Shown here piece after piece: positions 6,854 to 14,045 of a DNA stretch of 15,818 bases. The DNA comes from Candidatus Roizmanbacteria bacterium CG06_land_8_20_14_3_00_34_14. GTDB lineage: Bacteria > Patescibacteriota > Microgenomatia > UBA1406 > GWC2-37-13. The stretch is taken from assembly GCA_002779665.1 (NCBI GenBank), contig PEVZ01000064.1, positions 1-15,818 on the forward strand, read 5' to 3'. Made by a program: the position numbers and the translations under genes. The notes below the pieces were generated by a model, which was not told where the DNA came from, did no database searches, and saw nothing but the letters and a program-made list of their open reading frames with translations. Positions within the stretch are counted from its first letter, which is position 1. Every line of letters begins with the position of its first letter.

Positions 6854-6870
6854 ATAGTATATATTACTAT
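6854..6870. repeat. Small inverted repeat upstream of the lon promoter
   Basis: ATAGTA and TACTAT flank a 5-base TATAT loop. It lies 24 bp upstream of the -35 box, in the korB-lon gap. It has no GC pairs beyond one per arm and no clean T tract after it, so it is a weak terminator candidate at best. It could be an operator half-site pair. The rest of 6809-6890 shows nothing else recognisable. Confidence 0.3.
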
Positions 6871-6894
6871 AGGTTTATCACTAAAAAATAGCTA

Positions 6895-6923
6895 TTGACA
6901 GTTAGCAAATACTTTGTTATACT
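6895..6923 (+). promoter_or_regulatory. Near-consensus sigma70 promoter for lon (extended -10)
   Basis: The -35 is a perfect TTGACA (6895-6900). A 17-bp spacer follows, and the -10 is TATACT (6918-6923) with an upstream TG at 6915-6916, one base before the -10 as in extended -10 promoters. The expected transcription start is about 6930 (an A), only 4 bases before the lon ATG at 6934. The mRNA would be essentially leaderless. It is the clearest promoter in the window. Confidence 0.85.
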
Positions 6924-6933
6924 GCTAAAACAT

Positions 6934-9288
6934 ATGGGATTTTTAATTGGAGCGTCAGGACAATCCGTTTACCCAGTAGCACCAGTACGTGATGGAATTG
7001 TTTTTCCAGGTACTGAGAATGTTTTGGTTTTTGGAAGAGCAAAAAGCGTAGCTGCCATCAATGAGGCAATGCGCAAAGACAGGAAAGTAGTTCTTTTAAT
7101 GCAAAGAAATTCTGTGCAAGATGATCCTAAGAGTAATGAGCTTTATCAGGTTGGAGTGCTTGCTTTGATAGATAAAACTGTCCCGGGAGATAAAGGTGAG
7201 ATCAATGCCCTGCTTAAAGGAATCGAGGTTGTGAAGGTGTCATCTTTTACGAAACAGGATTCTTGGTTTGAAGCAAAAGTAGAAATAATCAAGGAAAATG
7301 TCATTGAAGATGATGAAATCAAAGCGATGATTAGGTATATCGCCACTCAGATTAAAAAAGCAATCAATCTTGGAAAGACGGTCGACTTCGTTTTTTTAAT
7401 GAACATTCTTAATACTGATAATCCAATTAATTTTGCTCACCAGATTGCAGTTGTCCTTGATTTGAAGCCACAAGAACGTCAAATGCTTCTCGAAGAAAAT
7501 GATTTAAAAATAAAATTAAAAAAAGAAGTTGATTTTGTTAATCGGGAAATTAAGGTCCTTGAAATTGAATATAGTCTAACCTCAAAAACTCAAAAAAAAT
7601 TTAATAAAGGAATGAAGGAATCAATACTTCGTGAAAAAATGAAAACCATTGAAGAAGAATTAGGCGAAAAAGGTGAGGATAAAGATACTTCAGAATACAG
7701 AGATAAAATCAAGAAAGCAAAAATGCCTAAGGAAGTTGAGGAAAAAGCCGAAAAAGAATTGAAACGACTGAAGCAGATGTCTCAATTTAATCCGGAAGCA
7801 TCGTATGTCCGCACTTACTTAGATTGGTTGGTGGAGCTACCTTGGTCGGTCACATCAGAGAATAACGTCAAAATTAAGGATGCCGAAAAAATACTTGATG
7901 AAGATCATTACGGCTTAAAAAAAATTAAGGAAAGAATCTTAGAATATTTAGCGGTTATAGAAATGAGGAAAATGAAAGAGCTGACACAAAAGGCAAAAGG
8001 GAGACAGCCAACCATTCTTTGTTTTGTTGGTCCTCCTGGAGTCGGAAAAACATCACTCGGAAAATCAATTGCCAGAGCCCTTGGTCGCAAATTTGTCAAA
8101 ATTTCATTAGGTGGAATTAGGGATGAAGCTGAAATTAGAGGTCACCGTCGCACTTATGTGGGTGCTCTTCCCGGACGAATGATTCAGGGGGTAAAACAAG
8201 CCGGGACAAAAAATCCGATTTTTATGCTTGATGAAATTGATAAGATAGGAAAAGATTACCGAGGCGATCCATCGTCTGCCTTACTTGAGGCGCTTGATCC
8301 GGAACAAAATTCGGCCTTTTCCGACCATTATCTTGAGGTTCCTTTTGATCTTTCCGATGTTTTCTTTATTACGACTGCTAATATACTTGACACCATTCCT
8401 AACGCACTGCACGATCGTTTAGAGGTGATTCATTTTCCGGGGTATACGGAAGAGGAAAAATTTAATATTGCTAAAACTCATTTAGTCCAGAAGCAACTCG
8501 ATGCCAGTAGTCTTGATAGCAAAGAGGGGTCAATCACAGATTCAGCCGTTAAAACTATTATTCGAAGATATACTCGAGAAGCCGGAGTCCGTGATTTGGA
8601 ACGTCAGATTTCTACAATTTTTAGAAAATTAACCCGGGAAATAATTGAGAAGAAAGTAAAAAATAAAATAGTGGGGACAAATGATATTCCAAAATATCTT
8701 GGACCATTTAAGTTTTCCTCATCGATGATTGAAGCGAAAGATACAATTGGGATTACGACCGGACTGGCCTGGACTCAAGCGGGCGGAGATATTTTATTTA
8801 TTGAAGTAGCCATTATGCCGGGTAAAGGTGGGCTCACTCTGACTGGTCATTTAGGTGACGTGATGAAGGAATCTTGTCAGGCGGCACTTTCATACATTCG
8901 ACCACGTTGGAAACAGTTTGGGTTAAAGGAAGATTTTTATCATAAAATCGATATTCACGTCCACGTTCCTGAAGGGGCCGTACCAAAGGATGGACCATCA
9001 GCGGGATTAGCTATCACAACGGCGATGATTTCCGCTCTAACAAAAACTCCAACTGTCCGGACAGTGGCAATGACAGGAGAGATAACGCTTCGAGGACGAG
9101 CATTGGAGATTGGTGGAATTAAAGAAAAGATAATTGCCGCTCATCGATCGGGAATCAAAACGGTGATTATTCCAAAAGATAATAAAAAAGATTTGGAAGA
9201 TATTCCAAAATCTGTGTTGAAAGACTTAGAATTCCACTACGTCGACCACGTCGACCAGGTCCTCAAGGTGGCGCTGAAGGGGAAGTAA
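6934..9288 (+). CDS. lon: Lon ATP-dependent serine protease
   Basis: This is a cytosolic AAA+ protease that unfolds and degrades misfolded and regulatory proteins. At 784 residues it has the normal LonA length. The N-terminal substrate-binding domain begins at residue 13 ([14 protein letters not shown]) and is followed by a charged helical region around 200-280. The ATPase domain has Walker [10 protein letters not shown] (366-374, K372), Walker B FMLDEID, then the ITTAN sensor. The protease domain has the catalytic serine S689 in PKDGPSAG and lysine K730 in GGIKEK. I chose ATG 6934: a TTG start at 6895 is in frame, but those bases are the -35 box of a strong promoter, and the family N-terminus does not need the extra 13 residues. 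No Shine-Dalgarno lies before 6934. Having its own promoter separates lon from the kor genes. The stop is 2 bp from the convergent femAB stop. Confidence 0.96.
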   Translation: MGFLIGASGQSVYPVAPVRDGIVFPGTENVLVFGRAKSVAAINEAMRKDRKVVLLMQRNSVQDDPKSNELYQVGVLALIDKTVPGDKGEINALLKGIEVVKVSSFTKQDSWFEAKVEIIKENVIEDDEIKAMIRYIATQIKKAINLGKTVDFVFLMNILNTDNPINFAHQIAVVLDLKPQERQMLLEENDLKIKLKKEVDFVNREIKVLEIEYSLTSKTQKKFNKGMKESILREKMKTIEEELGEKGEDKDTSEYRDKIKKAKMPKEVEEKAEKELKRLKQMSQFNPEASYVRTYLDWLVELPWSVTSENNVKIKDAEKILDEDHYGLKKIKERILEYLAVIEMRKMKELTQKAKGRQPTILCFVGPPGVGKTSLGKSIARALGRKFVKISLGGIRDEAEIRGHRRTYVGALPGRMIQGVKQAGTKNPIFMLDEIDKIGKDYRGDPSSALLEALDPEQNSAFSDHYLEVPFDLSDVFFITTANILDTIPNALHDRLEVIHFPGYTEEEKFNIAKTHLVQKQLDASSLDSKEGSITDSAVKTIIRRYTREAGVRDLERQISTIFRKLTREIIEKKVKNKIVGTNDIPKYLGPFKFSSSMIEAKDTIGITTGLAWTQAGGDILFIEVAIMPGKGGLTLTGHLGDVMKESCQAALSYIRPRWKQFGLKEDFYHKIDIHVHVPEGAVPKDGPSAGLAITTAMISALTKTPTVRTVAMTGEITLRGRALEIGGIKEKIIAAHRSGIKTVIIPKDNKKDLEDIPKSVLKDLEFHYVDHVDQVLKVALKGK

Positions 9289-9290
9289 GG

Positions 9291-10265
9291 TTATTGTTTA
9301 AATCGTAGATAAATCTCCCGTAGCGAATAAATAGCATTATATATTTTGTAAAGAATAGGATTGATGACCAAGTCATAACTCCCTACAAATTCTACAAATT
9401 TTGTTGAATATCCTTCTTTAAATCTTGTAAATCCGGCCCAGTCGTTAGATTGTTCGTAGTTTGGCCCAAGCGAACCCCACATATCAAATTTTTTCGCCCC
9501 TAATTTTTTTCCAAGCTTTATTGTCTCCCACATTAATAAATTAGAAGGCATTAAATTTCGATATTCAAGAGATGTCCCGCCGTATGGATAATAAAAAACA
9601 TTTTTAAAATAAAAAAGCTCGTAAGAGGCTAAAGGAACATCATTATAAAAAGCGATTAAAATATGGGCAAGATCTTTCTTCATACTTTCCCAAACTATTT
9701 TGTGATATTTTGGAGAATGACCAAAATATTTTTGTCTTTTACAGGTTTCAAAATAAAGTTTTGAAAAAATCTCAAAACCCTCCTTATTTGACATCTCTTT
9801 TATGACAACGCCTTTTTTTTCAGCCAAACGAATATTGTAGCGAGTCTTTGAATGAAAGGATTTGAGTAGTTCGTCCTCAGTTTTGTTGAGGTCTAGAACC
9901 TGAGTCCAGGAGGGGAAGAGAGGGTGGGGGGAAGATTGTAACTTGTAACTTGTAACTTGTAACTTAGATTTTTCAACGTTAGGTTCAATTTTGATGAAAA
10001 TTATTTTGTTTTTCTTACAATAATCAATGAGAAAATCAAGAACGTTTTTTGAGGGAAAAACAGAACGGGGAAGATAGCCGATTTTTAAATCTGTAGGGTG
10101 TAGGGAATGAATAGTTAATTGAAAAACATTATTACCATCGGAAAGACGTAAAACTTCGACGCCTGTTTTTTTGCGGGCTTCACCCCACTGCCAAGTCTGC
10201 AAGGGGTGAAAGGCTTGTTTGTTGTATTCAGTTGACGAAAAATCATCAGGGATTATTTTGATCAT
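9291..10265 (-). CDS. FemAB-family aminoacyltransferase (peptidoglycan bridge)
   Basis: Members transfer amino acids from aminoacyl-tRNA to the stem peptide of lipid II or peptidoglycan, forming interpeptide bridges at the cytoplasmic face of the membrane. In 324 residues it shows the double GNAT-like layout: an N-terminal half with FHPLQTWQWGEARKKTG and IGYLPRS, the central LDLNKTEDELLKSFHSKTRYNIRLAEKKGV signature, and a second half with YGGTSLEYRNLMPSNLLMWETI, FDMWGSLGP and FKEGYSTKFVEFVG. The linker at about 100-118 (KLQVTSYKLQSSPHPLFPS) is encoded by a 7-bp repeat plus a strongly polypyrimidine coding stretch, and looks inserted. ATG 10265 is 3 bp after the stop of the upstream GT4 gene, without a Shine-Dalgarno, so it is the last gene of the envelope operon. 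The residue transferred cannot be told. Confidence 0.87.
   Translation of the reverse strand: MIKIIPDDFSSTEYNKQAFHPLQTWQWGEARKKTGVEVLRLSDGNNVFQLTIHSLHPTDLKIGYLPRSVFPSKNVLDFLIDYCKKNKIIFIKIEPNVEKSKLQVTSYKLQSSPHPLFPSWTQVLDLNKTEDELLKSFHSKTRYNIRLAEKKGVVIKEMSNKEGFEIFSKLYFETCKRQKYFGHSPKYHKIVWESMKKDLAHILIAFYNDVPLASYELFYFKNVFYYPYGGTSLEYRNLMPSNLLMWETIKLGKKLGAKKFDMWGSLGPNYEQSNDWAGFTRFKEGYSTKFVEFVGSYDLVINPILYKIYNAIYSLREIYLRFKQ
9936..9965. repeat. 7-bp tandem array, four perfect copies, in frame within femAB
   Basis: TTGTAAC is repeated exactly at 9936, 9943, 9950 and 9957, followed by TT. Read on the minus strand it encodes KLQVTSYKLQ, one full turn of the 7-residue peptide that a 7-bp repeat must give. 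Next to it on the plus strand (9907-9935) is a purine-only stretch apart from one T. Perfect copies suggest a recent or still unstable array. Confidence 0.9.
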
Positions 10266-10268
10266 AAT

Positions 10269-11399
10269 TTATTGTAGGGAACAGAAATCTTTGTTCCCTA
10301 CCGATTTGATAACATCTAAAGTCTCTTTTCCGCATTTTTTCCAGGAAAAAAATTTAATCCGTTGCCTACCTTTTTCGATTAGCTCTTTTCTTAGTTGAAT
10401 ATTACCACTAAGCGTATTAAATTTTTGGAGCAAATCTTCTGCGTTTGTTGGATCAAAATAAAGACTGGCATCGCCTCCTATTTCGGGCAGGCTTGAAGAC
10501 ATCGAAATAATAGTTGGGCAATCGTAGCTCATTGCTTCAAGGACAGGAATTCCAAATCCTTCATAAAGAGATGGTAAGGTGAGACAAAAAGCATTTTTAT
10601 AGTACCAAATTAACTCGTCATCAGATATGTGACCGGTAAAAATAACCCTGTCTTCAAGATTCATTGATTTTACTTTTTCGAAAATACTTTTATATAACCA
10701 ACCCTTTTTACCAACAATGACGAGTTTGAAGTTAGGATTTGTTTGTTGGAATTTAGCAAAAGCATCAATTAGTGTTTTCAAATTTTTTCTTGGCTGAATT
10801 GTACCGACGAATAATATAAATTTTTGCTTGCCCGCCGTAGTCTTGACGAAGGCGGGATTTTTGATATCCAATACTTGATTTATCTTTTCATATCCGTTAT
10901 ATATAACTGATACTTTTGATTCGCAAATATTGTAATTTTTTACAATGTCTTTTTTAGTTGTTTTTGAAACGGAAATTATTTGTTTGGATTTATTTATGGA
11001 AAATTTAGTCCAGTTAATAAGTTGCCATAAATCTTTTTTTTTAAAATCTTCAGGAAAATAGAGATATGCCAAATCATGAATAGTCACTACTTGAGGGACC
11101 GGACAAAAACGGGGAAGATAGTGGGCAGGTGAAAAAAATATATCAATATTTTTATTTAAATAAAGCTCAATTGGTAAATAAATTTGAGACCAAAGAAATT
11201 TACCACTGATAACCCTATATTTATAAAATTCGTTTTCTTCCGGAAGTTCAAGTAACGGTTTATTTTTCAGATAAACTATAAATTTAGTTTCTTTGTCAGC
11301 GACGGAAGAGAAATATTTAAGCAAATTTTGGGCATAGACAGAGACTCCGACTTTATTTTCAACATTGGCTTCATTACCATCAACACCAATTCTTATCAT
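10269..11399 (-). CDS. GT4-family glycosyltransferase
   Basis: This is a cytosolic, membrane-associated retaining glycosyltransferase of GT-B fold, likely adding a hexose (mannosyltransferase-like) to a lipid-linked glycan. With start ATG 11399 it has 376 residues, beginning MIRIGVDGNEANVENKVGVSVYAQNLL, the usual N-terminal glycine-rich acceptor loop. Later come VVTIHDLAYLYFPE, ISVSKTTKKDI, the linker LFVGTIQPRKNLKTLIDAF, and PSLYEGFGIPVLEAM carrying the EX7E pair E280 and E288. A longer in-frame start at 11489 would overlap the upstream gene by 80 bp and add a lysine-rich tail not typical of the family. Two palindromic elements lie in the gene: one in frame just before LFVGTIQPRKN, the other encoding the last residues (VGNKDFCS). 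Confidence 0.9.
   Translation of the reverse strand: MIRIGVDGNEANVENKVGVSVYAQNLLKYFSSVADKETKFIVYLKNKPLLELPEENEFYKYRVISGKFLWSQIYLPIELYLNKNIDIFFSPAHYLPRFCPVPQVVTIHDLAYLYFPEDFKKKDLWQLINWTKFSINKSKQIISVSKTTKKDIVKNYNICESKVSVIYNGYEKINQVLDIKNPAFVKTTAGKQKFILFVGTIQPRKNLKTLIDAFAKFQQTNPNFKLVIVGKKGWLYKSIFEKVKSMNLEDRVIFTGHISDDELIWYYKNAFCLTLPSLYEGFGIPVLEAMSYDCPTIISMSSSLPEIGGDASLYFDPTNAEDLLQKFNTLSGNIQLRKELIEKGRQRIKFFSWKKCGKETLDVIKSVGNKDFCSLQ
10274..10301. repeat. Perfect 10-bp inverted repeat at the end of the GT4 gene
   Basis: GTAGGGAACA (10274-10283) and TGTTCCCTAC (10292-10301) flank an 8-base loop. On the minus strand it encodes the last residues of the GT4 protein, ends just before the stop codon, and is 8 bp from the femAB start. 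As RNA it would form a stable hairpin over the femAB initiation region. There is no following U tract, so it is not a standard terminator. Confidence 0.75.
10831..10856. repeat. GC-rich REP-like palindrome inserted in frame in the GT4 gene
   Basis: CCCGCC at 10831-10836 and GGCGGG at 10851-10856 bound a 26-bp imperfect palindrome. The inner GTC/GAC also pair around a TT centre, giving 9 of 12 matching positions per arm. It is far richer in GC than its surroundings and encodes the PAFVKTTAG stretch between DIKN and KQKFILFVGT. Structure and base composition resemble short interspersed palindromic (REP-type) elements. Confidence 0.7.
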
Positions 11400-11406
11400 T
11401 AAATAT

Positions 11407-11426
11407 TTTTTATAAATTTTTATAAA
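11407..11426. repeat. Two 10-bp direct repeats over the stop of the second GT4 gene
   Basis: TTTTTATAAA occurs twice in tandem (11407 and 11417). On the minus strand it encodes the terminal YKNL and contains the stop codon (11412-11410). Only two copies are present, so chance is possible, but it matches the TTTATAAA-type sequences at other stop codons in the window. Confidence 0.4.
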
Positions 11427-12603
11427 CTGTCTCAAGTTCCTTAGCTGTTTTACTCCATTGATATTTTTCTTTAACAAGTTCGTAAGCATTAGTTCTTATT
11501 TTTTTATAAATTTTTTTATTTTCTAATAAATATTTTATTTTATTGACAAACTCATCAGGATTATTAGCAATAATGACATTTTGATTGTTGGTGACCTCAA
11601 GTCCTTCTATCCCAGTCGTTGACGAAATAACCGGCATTCCCGAACCCATCGATGCCAAAATCTTAAGTCTGGTTCCACCGGGTCCAAAAATTGGGGCTAT
11701 AAAAAGAGTGTTTTTTATAAATAATTCTTTGACCTTATCAATATCATTAGGTTCAATATTAATAATTTTTATATTTTTGTCTATGAACTTACCAAGTTTT
11801 TTTGCATTTTGACCGGCGATAACAACTTTAATCCGCGGAAGTTTATTTACTAATTGAGGATATATTTCTTTAATGATATATTGCGCCGCCTCAATGTTTT
11901 GCAACCAGAAAAAATTTCCCTGAAAAAATATGGTTGGCGATTTTAAATCCTTCTTATTTAATTTATCTGTAATCATTTCATCGCCAACGCAGTTTGGAAT
12001 TATTGAAGTTCTTAATTGTGGCTCTTCACTTTTTATTAGTTTTTCATCAGACGAAGATACAACTACGACCGCGTTAGCTTTTTTCCAGTAAAATCTTTCC
12101 CAGTATTTTAATTTAATAATATCAATATCAAAGTAGATAAGAAATCTCAAATAAAACGGCAAAGAATTCACAAAATGTTTATAAACTTCATATTCAATAG
12201 TTTGCTCAACAAGAACTATTGGAATTTTTGTTTCTGGAATATGTGGCATAACATAAAAAGTTTCTGCGTGGATGACATCAAATTTTTCCTGTATTAATAG
12301 TTTGTTGATTATTATTTTTGCTTCATCTGAATAATTCCTGACGACTAAAAAGGGTGATGAGGAGAAAATAGTTTTGAAAATATTTTTTAATTGCCACGGA
12401 GTTGCTGGTCTTTTACAAAGATAAATTTTTTTACAATATTTTTTTAAATAGGATTCATATTTTTTTTCTTCGTTGTTTTTATACAAAGCCACTAAAGTTA
12501 TCTCATTATTGCGACTCAAGTATTTAAGGAGGTTATAAGTCCTTATCTGTCCACCCGAGGATGGGGGGTAGGGAACGTAAGGTGTGACCATAAAAATCTT
12601 CAT
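11410..12603 (-). CDS. GT4-like glycosyltransferase with altered donor-site glutamate
   Basis: This is a GT-B-fold glycosyltransferase of 397 residues, probably acting on the same surface glycan as its neighbours. The N-terminus MKIFMVTPYVPYPPSSGGQIRTYNLLKYLS is typical of the clade, with VIHAETFYV, then VVVSSSDEKLI, and the linker TIFFQGNFFWLQNIEAAQY. The donor-binding part reads APIFGPGGTRLKILASMGSGMPVISS. In relatives the segment is usually KILEAMA, with a glutamate that contacts the sugar nucleotide; here it is A317. This may lower or alter activity, or another residue may substitute. ATG 12603 follows the upstream stop by 2 bp without a Shine-Dalgarno. The downstream GT4 starts 10 bp after its stop. 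Confidence 0.85.
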   Translation of the reverse strand: MKIFMVTPYVPYPPSSGGQIRTYNLLKYLSRNNEITLVALYKNNEEKKYESYLKKYCKKIYLCKRPATPWQLKNIFKTIFSSSPFLVVRNYSDEAKIIINKLLIQEKFDVIHAETFYVMPHIPETKIPIVLVEQTIEYEVYKHFVNSLPFYLRFLIYFDIDIIKLKYWERFYWKKANAVVVVSSSDEKLIKSEEPQLRTSIIPNCVGDEMITDKLNKKDLKSPTIFFQGNFFWLQNIEAAQYIIKEIYPQLVNKLPRIKVVIAGQNAKKLGKFIDKNIKIINIEPNDIDKVKELFIKNTLFIAPIFGPGGTRLKILASMGSGMPVISSTTGIEGLEVTNNQNVIIANNPDEFVNKIKYLLENKKIYKKIRTNAYELVKEKYQWSKTAKELETVYKNL

Positions 12604-12605
12604 AG

Positions 12606-14045
12606 TTATAGTTTGAATAAAGTGAATTTTTCATTTTCAAAAACTATTTCATAATCAGCCTTCATAGAATTAATCTGACCTTCATTAGATGAAATCAAAT
12701 ACTTATAACCTAATTTTTTTAAGTCAATTGGATCTTTAAAGATTGATGGAGCCCCGCGACGATCGCTAAGATAAAGCAACGTCGTGTCTCCCGTCCTGTC
12801 TGTAACTACTTTATCATCAATACCGGTTAAACTATTTATCACATTGGCCTCTTGAACTAATTCCTGTGAATATTGATAATAATCAATCACCTTAAAATAA
12901 GAAAAATAGAAGGAAAAGCCAAAAATAAAAAATACTAATAGAGAGACAAAAAAGGAATTGATGAAATTATTTTTGTGTTCGTATAAAAAATTAACACCAA
13001 GCCCAATCATTAAAACGAAAACAGGCAGTATGAGAGTCTGATAATATTCATGTTGAAGATTGCCACCCTGAAAAACAAATATATAAGCTAAAGCCGAGAA
13101 AAGAAAAGTAAGTAAAAAATATTTTTTTTGTTTAGCAATTATTCCCAGGACAAAAAATAAAGTCAGATAACCCCCGAGAATTAGATTATTTATCCTCTCA
13201 AAAAATATCCAACGGAAGAAAGAAGGATGAAATAAGATACTCTTTAAACCTTGAGAAGTATTAACTGAATTAAATAGCCAGTCAGAATAAGGAATTCCTT
13301 CAGGAAAATTTTTAATATAAATTCTCCAGTAAACTAAAGGTATAAAAGTCAGAAAAAAATAGAGATAAAATTCAAATCTTTTTAAAAAATTAAGCTTATA
13401 TTTTCTGTAGAATAGAACAACAATTGGTAGTCCATAAAAAATTATCGTTGGCTTAATTAATAAAGAGCAGGCAAAGAAGATGATAGATGATAGATAGTAG
13501 ATGATAGACGATAGTCCTTTTTGTTTATGTTCGACGTACAGATATAAGAATAAAATTGATAGCATTGAAAAAGCTAAGGCGGCTGTTTCCGGTAAAATAA
13601 CTCGAGAAAAAAATATAAAAAATGGAAATACAGAATATGTCAGTGACCCAAATATTGCCGAAATCCTTCCGCTTTCTTTGAGTAATAAATAATAAATTAT
13701 TGAAATAATAATTAGCGAAAAAATAATAGTTGTCAGTCTCCCCCAAATTTCTAAAGGAAAAACAGGAAATGTTTTATATAAAATAGCCACAATAGCGTTA
13801 TAGATAGGAAACTCAACCATCCGATACCCATTTGGATTAATAATTCCAGATTGGACATTGGAAAGATCGTCATAGATTGGGTGGAATAAGTCAATACCAT
13901 TTCGAACGAAGTTACGGACAACAGATGCGGTATCGGCCTGATGCCAAGAATGAAGGTCAGCTAATGGAATATTTATCTTATAAAGACGGAAGAGGAGAGC
14001 GATGAAAAGAATAAATGTCAGAATAAATATGTCAAGCTTTCTCAT
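12606..14045 (-). CDS. GT-C membrane glycosyltransferase (PMT/ArnT-like)
   Basis: This is an integral membrane protein of 479 residues with about ten hydrophobic segments. GT-C enzymes take sugars from polyprenyl-phosphate donors and act on the outer side of the membrane. After the first membrane helix (LDIFILTFILFIALLFRLY) comes the first extracytoplasmic loop IPLADLHSWHQADTASVVRNF, where acidic residues D30 and D38 are in the position of the family's catalytic acid. NPNGYRMVEFPIYNAIVAIL follows, as in GT39/GT83 relatives. The soluble C-terminal tail (from about 395) is short. A stretch encoding two turns of SSIIYYL inside a membrane helix is a 7-bp repeat array. ATG 14045 overlaps the upstream ligase gene by 14 bp. 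Sugar and acceptor are unknown. Confidence 0.82.
   Translation of the reverse strand: MRKLDIFILTFILFIALLFRLYKINIPLADLHSWHQADTASVVRNFVRNGIDLFHPIYDDLSNVQSGIINPNGYRMVEFPIYNAIVAILYKTFPVFPLEIWGRLTTIIFSLIIISIIYYLLLKESGRISAIFGSLTYSVFPFFIFFSRVILPETAALAFSMLSILFLYLYVEHKQKGLSSIIYYLSSIIFFACSLLIKPTIIFYGLPIVVLFYRKYKLNFLKRFEFYLYFFLTFIPLVYWRIYIKNFPEGIPYSDWLFNSVNTSQGLKSILFHPSFFRWIFFERINNLILGGYLTLFFVLGIIAKQKKYFLLTFLFSALAYIFVFQGGNLQHEYYQTLILPVFVLMIGLGVNFLYEHKNNFINSFFVSLLVFFIFGFSFYFSYFKVIDYYQYSQELVQEANVINSLTGIDDKVVTDRTGDTTLLYLSDRRGAPSIFKDPIDLKKLGYKYLISSNEGQINSMKADYEIVFENEKFTLFKL
13479..13513. repeat. 7-bp tandem array, five copies, in frame within the GT-C gene
   Basis: Units GATGATA (13479, 13486), GATAGTA (13493), GATGATA (13500) and GACGATA (13507) are in tandem. 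On the minus strand they encode LSSIIYYLSSII, hydrophobic residues that merge into a membrane helix. This is the third in-frame 7-bp array of the window. Confidence 0.85.

Noticed and set aside
6854-6870. Intrinsic terminator after korB
   Set aside because: The stem is six mostly A-T pairs and no T tract follows, so a terminator cannot be supported.
6895-6933. TTG start extending Lon by 13 residues
   Set aside because: The TTG is the first three bases of a perfect -35 box, and the transcript would begin downstream of it; the family N-terminus starts after ATG 6934.
11585-11812. Plus-strand open frame of 75 codons
   Set aside because: It is antisense to the conserved donor-binding part of a GT4 gene and resembles no family.
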